In this document: positions 37,616-46,809 of the stretch, piece after piece
How the letters are laid out: every line of letters starts with the position of its first letter
Numbering within the stretch: position 1 is the first letter of the stretch
Origin: DATKFM01 sp963810485
GTDB lineage: Bacteria > Pseudomonadota > Alphaproteobacteria > Dongiales > Dongiaceae
Reading direction: 5' to 3'
NCBI GenBank assembly: GCA_963810485.1
Contig: CAWENQ010000003.1
Span: 124,001 to 188,000 of the forward strand
Length of the DNA stretch: 64,000 bases
Translations under genes and position numbers: made by a program
The notes under the pieces: generated by a model
The model's input: only the letters and a program-made list of their open reading frames with translations
Database searches by the model: none
What the model was told of the DNA's origin: nothing

Positions 37616-37832
37616 GCGCACCGCACAACTTTCGTTCCAAAGGCAACGGCCCGGGTGATCAACCCGGGCCGTTTTCATTTTGTCCGTCCCTGGCGGCGTG
37701 ACAGCCATCACAGTCCGGTCCGGCCCGTGCGGGCCGTCACACTGTTCCGCGCCCAGAGAGCCTAAGTGAATCCCTAACGATTGCGGCCGCAAGGACGGCC
37801 GCTACAGGCTCGATGAGAAGGGAAGGTTTCAG
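37616..37832. other. Intergenic region with stacked hairpins
   Basis: After the terminator at 37647-37678 there are two more perfect palindromes: CGGCCCG-TG-CGGGCCG at 37721-37736 and GCGGCCG-CAAGGA-CGGCCGC at 37783-37802. The last lies about 30 bases before the next start codon and could affect its translation or mark the end of an intergenic repeat. No gene. Confidence 0.6.
37647..37678 (+). terminator. Rho-independent terminator
   Basis: Perfect 10-base arms (CGGCCCGGGT and complement) around GATCA, followed by TTTTCATT. It is 31 bases after the stop of the repeat protein gene. Confidence 0.9.
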
Positions 37833-38195
37833 ATGACGATCATGCAGACGCGTTCCGTCGTTCTGGCAGCGGCCGCAGCAGCGGTGACGGCCGCTGTCGC
37901 GATGGCTGGCAACGCCGCTTCCGCCGCGGAAGCGAACAAGCTTACGGGTTGCCGCTATGAAACCTACGATCCGGAGATGACTCCGCGCTGCGGCCATGAA
38001 CAGGCGGCTCTGCATCTGCCCGATCCGCCGCCTCCGCCGCCTCCGCCGACGACCACGCCGCCGACGGTGATCCTCAGCATTCAGATCGGCGAGGGCGGCA
38101 AGAATGACCAGGATCGGGACCCGGACCATATTGGCGGCGGCATGCGTGGCAATGGCGCCCGCACCGATCGCGATGCGGCAGGAAAGCCGAAATAG
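37833..38195 (+). CDS. Small secreted proline-rich protein
   Basis: 120 residues. A long signal peptide (VVLAAAAAAVTAAVAMA, cleavage near ASA) is followed by a short Cys-containing segment (GCRYETYDPEMTPRCGH), a run of eight prolines, and a hydrophilic tail with DPDHIGGG. The two Cys could form one disulfide. The binding site GAAGG is close to the ATG. Nothing indicates an enzyme; a small periplasmic or cell-surface protein is likely. It converges on the aldo/keto reductase gene with 2 bases between stops. Confidence 0.6.
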   Translation: MTIMQTRSVVLAAAAAAVTAAVAMAGNAASAAEANKLTGCRYETYDPEMTPRCGHEQAALHLPDPPPPPPPPTTTPPTVILSIQIGEGGKNDQDRDPDHIGGGMRGNGARTDRDAAGKPK

Positions 38196-38197
38196 CG

Positions 38198-39130
38198 CTA
38201 TAGCGACTCCATATAGCCGATCATCCGTGCGCGCATTGCCGCATCCGGCAATGCGCCGCTGACGGCGCCCATGTTCTCCCCCATGTGATCGGCGCGGGAG
38301 GTCGCGGGAATCGCGCAGGTCACCGCCGGATGGGACACGGCGAACTTCAGTAGGAACTGCGGCCAGTTCGCACAGCCGATCTCCGCCGACCAATCCGGCA
38401 GCGGCTTGCCGGCAAGGCGCTCGATCAGGTCGCCGCGCCGGAATGGCCGGTTGACGATGACGGCGAGCCCACGCTCTTCCGCCAGCGGCAGCAGCCGCTC
38501 CTCCGCCTCCCGGTCGAGAATGTTATAGGTGAACTGCACGAAATCGAAGGGCTGGGATTTCATGACCGCTTCCATGTCGTCATGGCGGCGGCCATGGGAC
38601 GTGGTGATGCCGACATAGCGCACGCGCCCCTGCTGCTTCCAGTCGAGCAGCGTCTCCAGGTGCGTCTCCCAATCCAGCATATTGTGGATCTGCAACAGGT
38701 CGAACCGCTCGACGCCCCAGAGGTTCTGCGAGCCCTGCATCTGGCCGATGCCTATCGACTTGCCCGGCGTCCAGACCTTCGTCGCCGCAAACAGCGCATC
38801 CTTGTTGGCGATCTGCGCCAGGCAGTGGCCGATGACCTCTTGTGAGGACATATACATCGGCGAGGAATCCACGACCGCGCCGCCGGCGTCGAAAAACGCC
38901 TGCAGCACCTTCACCCGCTCGGCGCGCGCCGCCTTGTCGTCACCGACATCGAAGGTGATCCAGGAGCCCATGCCGATGACGGGGAGTTGCTCGCCGGAGG
39001 AGGGGATGGGCTTGGTATTGGTCGATGACGCAGCGTTGGCATTACCGCCGCCAAGCGCCGTCACAGCGCCAAGGGCGGCAACACCCTTCAAAAATCTTCG
39101 TCGGCTTCGATCCCTGACAAACCCGGCCAT
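38198..39130 (-). CDS. Tat-exported aldo/keto reductase
   Basis: 310 residues. The N-terminus has a twin-arginine signal (RSRRRFLKGVAALGAV) ending near ANA, so the folded protein is exported to the periplasm. The aldo/keto reductase tetrad is visible: Asp and Tyr in VVDSSPMYMSS, Lys in FAATKVW and His in LLQIHNML. Late motifs (FTYNILDREAEERLLPLAEERG, PATSRADHMGENMGA) agree. Most family members are cytoplasmic NADPH enzymes. An exported form is less common and would need cofactor inserted before export. Substrate unknown. Confidence 0.87.
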   Translation of the reverse strand: MAGFVRDRSRRRFLKGVAALGAVTALGGGNANAASSTNTKPIPSSGEQLPVIGMGSWITFDVGDDKAARAERVKVLQAFFDAGGAVVDSSPMYMSSQEVIGHCLAQIANKDALFAATKVWTPGKSIGIGQMQGSQNLWGVERFDLLQIHNMLDWETHLETLLDWKQQGRVRYVGITTSHGRRHDDMEAVMKSQPFDFVQFTYNILDREAEERLLPLAEERGLAVIVNRPFRRGDLIERLAGKPLPDWSAEIGCANWPQFLLKFAVSHPAVTCAIPATSRADHMGENMGAVSGALPDAAMRARMIGYMESL

Positions 39131-39169
39131 AGGGAAAACATAGGCGCGTCCGCCCAGCGTTTCCAGATA

Positions 39170-40858
39170 CTACCCCAACATCGGCAGCTTCATCTTCTGC
39201 TCCCGTGCGCATTGCACGGCGATATCATACCCCGCGTCCGCGTGGCGCATGACGCCGGTGCCTGGATCATTGGTCAGCACGCGCTCCAACCGTTTTGCCG
39301 CCGCTGGCGTGCCGTCGGCGACGATCACCATGCCAGCATGCTGGGAGAAACCGATGCCCACGCCGCCGCCGTGATGCAGCGACACCCAGGTGGCGCCCGA
39401 CGCGGTGTTGAGCAGCGCGTTCAGCAGCGGCCAATCCGAGACTGCATCGCTGCCGTCCTGCATCGCCTCGGTCTCGCGGTTCGGGCTGGCGACGGAGCCT
39501 GAATCCAGATGATCGCGGCCGATGACGATCGGCGCTTTCACTTCGCCCTTGGCCACCATCTCGTTGAAGGCGAGGCCGAGCCGCGCGCGGTCGCCGAGCC
39601 CGACCCAGCAGATGCGCGCCGGCAGGCCCTGGAAGGCGATGCGAGTCCTCGCCATGTCCAGCCAGTTATGCAGATGCTTGTCATGGGGCATCAGCTCCTT
39701 CACCCGCTGGTCGGTGCGGTAGATGTCCTCGGGATCGCCCGACAGCGCCACCCAACGGAACGGCCCGATGCCCTTGCAGAACAGCGGCCGGATATAGGCA
39801 GGCACGAAGCCGGGGAAATCGAACGCGTCGGCGACGCCTTCCTCCTGCGCCATCTGCCGGATGTTGTTGCCGTAGTCGAGCGTGGGAATGCCCATGCGGT
39901 GGAAATCCAGCATGGCGCGCACCTGCACGGCCATGGAGTGCTTCGCCGCCTTGATCACGCCCTGGGGATCGCTCTGCCGCATTTTCTCGGCTCTCTCCAG
40001 GCTCCATCCCGCCGGCAAATAGCCGTTCAGCGGATCATGGGCGGAGGTCTGGTCGGTCACCGCATCGGGCCGCCATGACGCGTCCTGCTTTGCGCGCTTG
40101 ACGATCTCCGGAAAAATCTCCGCCGCATTGCCGAGCAGTCCCACCGACACAGGTTCGCCTTTGGCATGGCTCTCCCGTACAATCTTCATCGCTTCGTCCA
40201 GCGTCGCCGCCTTGCGGTCGAGATAACGGGTTTCCAGCCGCCGCTCGATGCGGCTCGGCTGCACTTCCACGGCGATCATGGAGGCGCCGGCCATGACCGC
40301 GGCCAGCGGCTGCGCGCCGCCCATGCCACCGAGGCCGCCGGTCAGGATCCATTTGCCGTTGAGGTTGCCGCCGTAATGCTGCCGGCCCACTTCGACGAAA
40401 GTCTCGTAGGTGCCCTGCACGATTCCCTGGGTGCCGATATAGATCCAGGAGCCGGCGGTCATCTGCCCGTACATCATCAGGCCCTGGCGGTCGAGCTCGT
40501 GGAACTTGTCCCAGGTTGCCCAGTGCGGCACCAGATTGGAGTTGGCGATCAGCACCCGCGGCGCATCGGCATGGGTGCGGAACACGCCCACTGGTTTGCC
40601 GGATTGAACGAGAAGTGTTTCGTCATCGCCCAGGGTCTTCAGGGTCTCGACGATGCGGTCGAAACAGTTCCAGTCGCGGGCGGCGCGGCCGATGCCGCCA
40701 TAGACCACCAGCTCCTGCGGCTTCTCCGCCACTTCCACATCCAGATTGTTCATGAGCATGCGCAGCGCGGCTTCGGTCTGCCAGCCCTTGGCGGTGATCT
40801 TAGGCCCGCGGGCGGCGCGGATTTTGCGTTCGTTGTCGATGCGGTTCGATGCGGTCAT
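39170..40858 (-). CDS. hutU: Urocanate hydratase
   Basis: 562 residues, the full family length. Signatures: YGGIGRAARDWNCF, TGGLGGMGGAQPLA for NAD binding at about 170-185, TDQTSAHDPLNGYLPAGWS and CWVGLGDRARLGLAFNE with the conserved active-site Cys region. It converts urocanate to imidazolone propionate using NAD+ as electrophile, step two of histidine degradation. hutH, which would make urocanate, is not in the window. hutG, hutI and hutF are, but separated by unrelated genes, so this gene is not in a classical hut operon here. Confidence 0.96.
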   Translation of the reverse strand: MTASNRIDNERKIRAARGPKITAKGWQTEAALRMLMNNLDVEVAEKPQELVVYGGIGRAARDWNCFDRIVETLKTLGDDETLLVQSGKPVGVFRTHADAPRVLIANSNLVPHWATWDKFHELDRQGLMMYGQMTAGSWIYIGTQGIVQGTYETFVEVGRQHYGGNLNGKWILTGGLGGMGGAQPLAAVMAGASMIAVEVQPSRIERRLETRYLDRKAATLDEAMKIVRESHAKGEPVSVGLLGNAAEIFPEIVKRAKQDASWRPDAVTDQTSAHDPLNGYLPAGWSLERAEKMRQSDPQGVIKAAKHSMAVQVRAMLDFHRMGIPTLDYGNNIRQMAQEEGVADAFDFPGFVPAYIRPLFCKGIGPFRWVALSGDPEDIYRTDQRVKELMPHDKHLHNWLDMARTRIAFQGLPARICWVGLGDRARLGLAFNEMVAKGEVKAPIVIGRDHLDSGSVASPNRETEAMQDGSDAVSDWPLLNALLNTASGATWVSLHHGGGVGIGFSQHAGMVIVADGTPAAAKRLERVLTNDPGTGVMRHADAGYDIAVQCAREQKMKLPMLG

Positions 40859-40933
40859 GACGCTCCCCTCGTTGACCGCGCTTTATAGAGAGAGGGGTGC
40901 CCGCCGTCGAGGGGCGGGCGCGCCTGGACCGGA

Positions 40934-41989
40934 TCAGATCGGCAGTTCGATGGTCATCGGGCAATGATCGGAAGCGGCCAATTTCTCGCTGACGCCGGCG
41001 AAGCGTTTGAATTGGAAATCGACCGCCGGGCCGCTGGGCGCGGCCTCGTCTCGCAACACTTTGGTCGTCTGCGGCAACGTCTTGCCGGCGCTGTTGACGC
41101 TGCGGAAACCGAGGCCGCGCCGCTCAATCTCCGGCAGGATGCCCTTGGCGGCCACGGCGTTCGCCAGCTTCGGCGACAGTAGCATGTAGTCGATCTGGCT
41201 GGCGCGGTTCTTCGATTTCCACCAATAAGTCCATTGCTGATCCGGCGGCAGATCGTCGACGACGTTATGCAGCTCGGCATTCTTCACCAGCGGCGCGACC
41301 GCCGCTTCGTCCGGCGCGGCATTCATGTCGCCGACGACGGCGAAATTCCCTTTGCCGAAGGCAGTGCCGGGAAACCGCTTGCGGATGATCTTGCGCACTT
41401 CCCTGGCTTGCCGTTCTCGCTTGGCCGTCGATCTCGTGACTTCCGCGGCGATCTGCGCGGCGGTCTTGTCGCGGGTGTCGACGAACTTCGACTTCAGATG
41501 GTTGATGAACAGCGAGAATGTCTTCGAGCCGCTCTTGTTGAGGTTCAAGACGACCTCCAGGCAGTCCCGGCTGAACAGATGACCTTTGCCGTTATCCTCG
41601 GGAACGTCCACATGGCTGCGCACCTGCGCGATTTCGCGCCGCGACAGGATGGCCACATCGATCTGCCGGAAATCGTAGGAGTCGATCAGCAAGGCCTGAT
41701 TGTAGTGGCTGCCCAGGTTCTCTTCGTTGAAGACACGCAGCGCCAGCAGGCTCTCGACCTCGCAGAGACAGAGAATATCCGGCAAGCCGTTTGCGCCTTT
41801 CAGGGCGTCGGCACAGAGTTTCACCTGTTCCTTGTTGTAGGGTTCGAACATGCCCTTTTGATAGGCCGGCAGGAAGCCGAACCGCTCATTGGCGACGAAG
41901 CTCTTGCGTGAGATGTCGCCGGGAAATGTACGGCCGAATTTGTAGCGCATGAACAGATTGTTGGCGTTGAAGAAACCCAAGGTCGTCAT
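40934..41989 (-). CDS. Endonuclease/exonuclease/phosphatase family protein
   Basis: 351 residues with a GGGAGG binding site before the ATG. The EEP metal and catalytic motifs are all present: FFNANNLF at the start, LCLCEVESLLAL (Glu ligand) at about 78-89, FSLFINHLKSKF, VVGDMNAAPDE and the terminal ASDHCPMTIELP. There is no signal peptide, so a cytoplasmic nuclease or phosphatase is likely. The HLKSK motif with its Lys-rich helix resembles DNase I-like members. Specific substrate unknown. Its stop lies 75 bases downstream of the hutU start region on the same strand, but no functional link is evident. Confidence 0.85.
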   Translation of the reverse strand: MTTLGFFNANNLFMRYKFGRTFPGDISRKSFVANERFGFLPAYQKGMFEPYNKEQVKLCADALKGANGLPDILCLCEVESLLALRVFNEENLGSHYNQALLIDSYDFRQIDVAILSRREIAQVRSHVDVPEDNGKGHLFSRDCLEVVLNLNKSGSKTFSLFINHLKSKFVDTRDKTAAQIAAEVTRSTAKRERQAREVRKIIRKRFPGTAFGKGNFAVVGDMNAAPDEAAVAPLVKNAELHNVVDDLPPDQQWTYWWKSKNRASQIDYMLLSPKLANAVAAKGILPEIERRGLGFRSVNSAGKTLPQTTKVLRDEAAPSGPAVDFQFKRFAGVSEKLAASDHCPMTIELPI

Positions 41990-42118
41990 GGCAACCTCCC
42001 AGCGGAAACAGCAGCCGATTTTCGCGACCGGCTGATGACAGTTTCCCCGACAGAGAATTGCAGGGCGAGAAGCGCGCCGATGTGACTTCGATCACATTGC
42101 CATAGAGTAGAGCGGCGC

Positions 42119-43003
42119 TCAGAGGCCGCGCAGCGGCATCTCCGGCCCGCGCAGCAGCCAGTTGTCGGCGGGATAGCGGCAGGCGCCGTCGATCAGGTGC
42201 AGCGTGTAGGCATGGCGCGATTTCGCCGAGCGGTTGGCGCCGCTGAGATGGGGTAGCTGCCCGTGCAAGACGATCAGCGTGCCGCGCCGCGCCTCCAGCG
42301 GCACGGCGCCGTCGGCGGACCAGGGGACGGCGTCGTAGACTTCGTTGCCCAGGCTGCCGTCGGCTTTGCGCAGGAAGCGCGACTTGAGCGGCTCGCGATG
42401 GCGGCCGGGCAGGGCGAACATGCAGCCATTCTCGATCGTGGCGTCTTCCAGCGCGAACCACAGGCCGATGCAGCTCAGGGGTTCGGTGTAGAGGAAAGTC
42501 GAGTCGGTATGGCAGACCACCTCGCCGCCGATGCCTGGCTGCTTGAAGATATACATGGATTGCAGCAGCAGCGGCCGCCGCACGCCAAGATCGCTTGCCA
42601 GCGCCTGCAGTTTCGGCTGGCGGGAAAAACCGTCGAACACCGGATCGAGGTCATGCATGCCATGGCCCACCTTGTTCAGTGCCCGGTCCTTCGGCCGGTT
42701 GAGCCTGCCTTGCTCGTCGAACGCGCCATCCTCGAAGAAAAACCGGATCTTGTCGCCGGAACCGGCGAAATAGGCATCGCCGGCATGGCGCTCGTCCGTC
42801 GTGGTGAAGATGGTGGTCACGTCGGACAAATCCGCTGCGTCGACCAATTCCTTCATCCGCCCGATCAGTGCCTGGCATTGGCCGGCCGTGGCGAAGTCCT
42901 CGAGCAGGAGCGCGCCGTCCCGGTCGAAGGCCGCCTTCATGTCATCCGTCAGACGGCCATTGGCCGCGGCGGCGAAGCGGGGAAATGCAGGGTCATGGGT
43001 CAT
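42119..43003 (-). CDS. Phytanoyl-CoA dioxygenase (PhyH) family protein
   Basis: 294 residues from the ATG at 43003 (MTHDPAFPRFAAAANG). It has the 2-oxoglutarate/Fe(II) oxygenase pattern: HTD in VVCHTDSTFLYTEP at about 177-190 and a distal His with a basic residue in SAKSRHAYTLHLID at about 264-277. The opening DDMKAAFDRDGALLLEDF is typical of PhyH. It probably hydroxylates a small lipid or alkyl compound; substrate unknown. The frame is open to 43054 upstream, but the N-terminus fits better from 43003. Divergent from the cytochrome c gene. Confidence 0.87.
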   Translation of the reverse strand: MTHDPAFPRFAAAANGRLTDDMKAAFDRDGALLLEDFATAGQCQALIGRMKELVDAADLSDVTTIFTTTDERHAGDAYFAGSGDKIRFFFEDGAFDEQGRLNRPKDRALNKVGHGMHDLDPVFDGFSRQPKLQALASDLGVRRPLLLQSMYIFKQPGIGGEVVCHTDSTFLYTEPLSCIGLWFALEDATIENGCMFALPGRHREPLKSRFLRKADGSLGNEVYDAVPWSADGAVPLEARRGTLIVLHGQLPHLSGANRSAKSRHAYTLHLIDGACRYPADNWLLRGPEMPLRGL

Positions 43004-43130
43004 GGCGCCAGAATCGCTTGAGCGCGGCGCGGCGGCAAGAGCGGAATGCCGCACCCCTCTTGCCGGAAAATCCTGAAAGCTTTAGGAGAATCACCGGCAG
43101 CTTCGGGGTTGTCGACATGGAGCAGGAGAC

Positions 43131-43613
43131 GTGCAGAAGAAATGGCAAAAGCCGCTGATCGCGGTCGCGGTCATCGTCTTGTTGACGGCAGCAGGCGCCG
43201 TCTATTGGGTCAAGCGGGATCGCGGCATGCCTCGGCTGATCATGACCGATTCCCAGCAGTTGCAAATCGGCGACCGCGTCTACAAGGAACATTGCGCCCG
43301 CTGCCATGGCGGGAACTTCGAAGGCCAGCTCAATTGGCAGACGCCACTGCCCAACGGCCGCTTGCCGGCGCCGCCCCACAATGCCAACGGCCACACCTGG
43401 CACCATCCGGACAGCTATCTCTTCGGCGTCACCAAGTTCGGCATGACACCCTATGCCCCGGCCGGCTATGAAAGCGACATGCCCGCCTTCAAGGACGTCC
43501 TCAGCGACGAGGAGATCGCCGATGCGCTGATCTTCATTAAGGCGCATTGGACCGAGGACATCCTGGAACACCAGAAGCAGGTGACGAGGGAAAGCGACGG
43601 CCCTGCGCCCTAA
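43131..43613 (+). CDS. Membrane-anchored c-type cytochrome
   Basis: 160 residues from a GTG at 43131 with AGGAG just upstream. One membrane helix (LIAVAVIVLLTAAGAVYW, about 9-26) anchors the protein. The haem motif CARCHGG lies at about 56-62 and the likely Met ligand is in SDMPAFKDVLSDEEI near 121. This is the single-haem class I cytochrome fold with a C-terminal helix (IADALIFIKAHW). It would carry electrons in the periplasm. No oxidase or dehydrogenase partner is adjacent. Confidence 0.87.
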   Translation: MQKKWQKPLIAVAVIVLLTAAGAVYWVKRDRGMPRLIMTDSQQLQIGDRVYKEHCARCHGGNFEGQLNWQTPLPNGRLPAPPHNANGHTWHHPDSYLFGVTKFGMTPYAPAGYESDMPAFKDVLSDEEIADALIFIKAHWTEDILEHQKQVTRESDGPAP

Positions 43614-43738
43614 ATGAGAGACATAACTTGTTAAAACCGCTCTGAAATTGCCACAGCCGGAATGTGACGCAGCGCACAGCGCCGGCCGGCCGATCGGGGG
43701 CTAGCTGGGTCGATTTTGGGCGTGTGGAGCGCGGGGGC

Positions 43739-46705
43739 ATGGGTAGCAGCGATAAATTGCTGAGGGCGTCGCAAGTCCTGGTCGAGGAATGCCGCGACCA
43801 TTTCGGCGACGATATTCCTGACGCCATCCTTCGCGGTACGGAAGACACGCCCGAATACATGGAGCGTGTTTACGACTTCCTGAATCGCAGGAATCGGACG
43901 GCCCTCTGCTTGTCCGGCGGCGGCATCCGCAGCGCCACCTTCGGCCTGGGGCTGTTGCAGGGGCTGGCCCGGGAGAAGCGGCTGACGCAGTTCGACTACC
44001 TTTCGACCGTCTCGGGCGGCGGCTACATCGGGTCCTGGCTGTCCGCCTGGATCCATCGCCGCGAGCCCAACGGCGAGCGCGTCGGCATCGGCGCCGTGCA
44101 GGACGTCCTTGGCCGAGTCTGCGAAGGTTCCAAGGAACCACGGGAGCTCCGCCATCTTCGCGACTACAGCAATTTCCTGACGCCGAAGGTCGGGCTGCTG
44201 TCCACCGATACCTGGACCACGTTGGCCGTCTATCTGCGCAATCTTCTGCTGCATTGGCTCATGCTGCTCCCGCTGTTCCTGCTGCCGATGTTCCCGGCCT
44301 ATGTCGGCTGGCAATTGTTGCAGATGGACGTGTCCATGGCATGCGCCTGGCTGGCATTTGCCGGTGGCGCGGTGGCGCTGTTCTGGGCATCGGGCTTCCT
44401 CTCCTACAATCTGCCGAGCGCCCGTGCCTGGCCCTTGATCGGCCTTCTCGACCCGAAAACCGAACAGGACAAGATTGACGCCATCCAGGGACGTCGACAG
44501 TGGCATTTCCTCGTCTTCGGTCTGCTGCCGGCGATGACGGCCGCCGCCGGACTCAGCCTGGCGCTCGCCTGGTTCTGGAAACAGCCGCCGCCGGACCCGT
44601 CGACCGAGGTGATCGGCCCGATCGTCGCCTGTCTTCGAGGCTGGGCCGGAGATCAATGGCAACTTGTCCTGCTGACGATTGCCGGCGCCGGCGGACGCTG
44701 CGTCGCCTGGTTGGCGGCGCTCGGCCATATCTGGAAGACCAACCGGGAAATCCGGGCGATGAAGCTCAAGCTCGGCGATACCGTAGCCGCTGTCGCGCTT
44801 GAGCCGTCACATGAGTTGTCCGGCTCCATTATCTTCTGGGAATTGGCCGTATCGCTGTTGACCGGGGCTATCGGCGGCCTCCTGGTCGGCGTCACCGTCA
44901 CCGTGATCCTCGGCAATCCATATGAGTCGACGACGCTGCTCGGCCACAAGGTGACGGAGCTGACCCATATCGCAATCTATCTCTGCGTCGCCCCGCTGCT
45001 GTTCATGCTGACCTTTCTGCTTTCGGAAAGCCTGTTCATCGGCCTGACGTCCTATGTAACGCGCGATGAGGATCGGGAATGGTGGGGCCGGGCCGGCGCC
45101 TGGATGCTGATCGCCGCTCTCGGCTGGCTGCTGTTCCACGTTCTCGTGATCTTTGGACCGGTGACGATCGAATGGCTGAATTACAAAGCGCCCTACGTCA
45201 TGCAAGACTATGGCGGCCTGCCGGGCCTGATATCCCTGGCGTCGGGCGCATTGGCGGCGCTGTTGGGCGGCAGCTCAAAATCGCCGGCGCCCGGCCAGAA
45301 AGCCGAGACCGGGATCATGGCGCGGCTACGCGGCCTGATCCTGACCCTTGCCGCCGGATTGTTCGTGGTGTCGCTGTTCGCCGGCTTGGCATGGTTGCTG
45401 TCCAACGTTCTGTCCGCCGTCAGCGGTGCGGCCGGCTGCGACGTCGCGAAAGACACCAACTGCACCATCGCGCACGATGTGCTTTTGCGTCAGTCCCAGG
45501 TGAATTGGCACAAGATCGCGGGCCTGTTTTTCATCCTCGCAGGTGTCGGTTTTGCGACCTGGTGGTCGATCAACGTGAACCGGTTTTCCATGCACGCGAC
45601 CTACCGCGATCGGCTGATCCGCTGTTTCCTCGGCGCCGCCCGAGGCAATGGCGGGAGCGACACCGGTAGCACTTTGCGCAAGCCCGACTGGTTCACCGGC
45701 TTCGATCCCAACGACAACATGCAGTTCCGCGATCTGGCGGTGGATAAACCGGTCGCCGATCCGGAAAAGCGCGCACCCCTGCATATCGTCAACATCGCCG
45801 TCAATCTGGTGAGCGACAAGGTGTTGGGCTGGCAGCAGCGCAAGGCCGCGTCCTTCACCGCCTCCGCCCTCCATGCCGGTAGCGACATCCTGGGATATCG
45901 GTCGATGAACGTCTATGGCGGCCACAACGGCATGTCGCTGGGTACGGCGATAGCCATCTCAGGCGCCGCAGCCAGCCCCAACATGGGCTATCATTCCTCG
46001 CCGATCGTGACCCTGATCCTGGCGCTGTTCAATGTGCGCCTGGGCTGGTGGCTGGGGAATCCGCGCCGTTCGCGGCGGACCGTCTTCGGCCGGCCGATCT
46101 ATCAATGCGACGGCCCGGCACTGGCGGTGGTGCCGCTTATCGCCGAATGTTTTGGCCTCACCAACAAACGGGCCGATTTCATTTATCTCACCGACGGCGG
46201 ACATTTTGAGAATCTCGGCCTTTACGAGATGGTGCGCCGACGCTGCCGCTTGATCGTGGTCAGCGACGCGGGCTGCGACGCCGACTATGCCTTTGCCGAC
46301 CTCGGCAACGCGATTCGCAAGATCCGCATTGATCTCGGCGTGGATATCGAGATGCAGGCGATGTATCAAGTCCCGCGCGACGACAAGTATATTCCGGGTA
46401 TTGACCGCAACGGATTCTATTGCGGCATCGGCACTATCAAATATCCGAAGGGCGAGGCCGGAACGCTCATCTACATCAAGCCCGGCCTCTATGGCGGCGA
46501 GCCGCAGGACGTTCTCAACTACGCGTCCGAGAACAGATTATTCCCCCATGAGCCAACCTCGGATCAATGGTTCAGCGAGAGCCAGTTCGAAAGCTACCGC
46601 CGGCTCGGCGAGTATGTCGCTCTCAAGGTGTTCGACGTCCTGCAGAAGGAAACGGACAGCACCAAGTGGGCCGAGGCGATCAAAAAGACCTCCAAGCGCC
46701 TGTAG
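43739..46705 (+). CDS. Large membrane-spanning patatin-like phospholipase
   Basis: 988 residues from the ATG at 43739. The patatin active site is split along the chain: the oxyanion loop CLSGGGIRSATFGLG at about 59-73, the nucleophile Ser in STVSGGGYIGSW near 90, and the catalytic Asp in YLTDGGHFENLGLYEM near 818. Between them lie several hydrophobic segments (LMLLPLFLLPMFPAYVGW, FLVFGLLPAMTAAAGLSLAL, ILTLAAGLFVVSLFAGLAWLL and others), so the domain is interrupted by about 7-9 membrane helices. Predicted acyl hydrolase acting at the inner membrane. The start at 43664 is possible but less likely. Confidence 0.88.
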   Translation: MGSSDKLLRASQVLVEECRDHFGDDIPDAILRGTEDTPEYMERVYDFLNRRNRTALCLSGGGIRSATFGLGLLQGLAREKRLTQFDYLSTVSGGGYIGSWLSAWIHRREPNGERVGIGAVQDVLGRVCEGSKEPRELRHLRDYSNFLTPKVGLLSTDTWTTLAVYLRNLLLHWLMLLPLFLLPMFPAYVGWQLLQMDVSMACAWLAFAGGAVALFWASGFLSYNLPSARAWPLIGLLDPKTEQDKIDAIQGRRQWHFLVFGLLPAMTAAAGLSLALAWFWKQPPPDPSTEVIGPIVACLRGWAGDQWQLVLLTIAGAGGRCVAWLAALGHIWKTNREIRAMKLKLGDTVAAVALEPSHELSGSIIFWELAVSLLTGAIGGLLVGVTVTVILGNPYESTTLLGHKVTELTHIAIYLCVAPLLFMLTFLLSESLFIGLTSYVTRDEDREWWGRAGAWMLIAALGWLLFHVLVIFGPVTIEWLNYKAPYVMQDYGGLPGLISLASGALAALLGGSSKSPAPGQKAETGIMARLRGLILTLAAGLFVVSLFAGLAWLLSNVLSAVSGAAGCDVAKDTNCTIAHDVLLRQSQVNWHKIAGLFFILAGVGFATWWSINVNRFSMHATYRDRLIRCFLGAARGNGGSDTGSTLRKPDWFTGFDPNDNMQFRDLAVDKPVADPEKRAPLHIVNIAVNLVSDKVLGWQQRKAASFTASALHAGSDILGYRSMNVYGGHNGMSLGTAIAISGAAASPNMGYHSSPIVTLILALFNVRLGWWLGNPRRSRRTVFGRPIYQCDGPALAVVPLIAECFGLTNKRADFIYLTDGGHFENLGLYEMVRRRCRLIVVSDAGCDADYAFADLGNAIRKIRIDLGVDIEMQAMYQVPRDDKYIPGIDRNGFYCGIGTIKYPKGEAGTLIYIKPGLYGGEPQDVLNYASENRLFPHEPTSDQWFSESQFESYRRLGEYVALKVFDVLQKETDSTKWAEAIKKTSKRL

Positions 46706-46809
46706 AGGCGATACGGGCACCGCCCGCGGCTGTTCGGACCTGTCGCATTCGGCTATACTAGCGTTGCGCCGCTATCCCGCGGCCGCGCTGCGTTCGCCGA
46801 ACAGAAATC

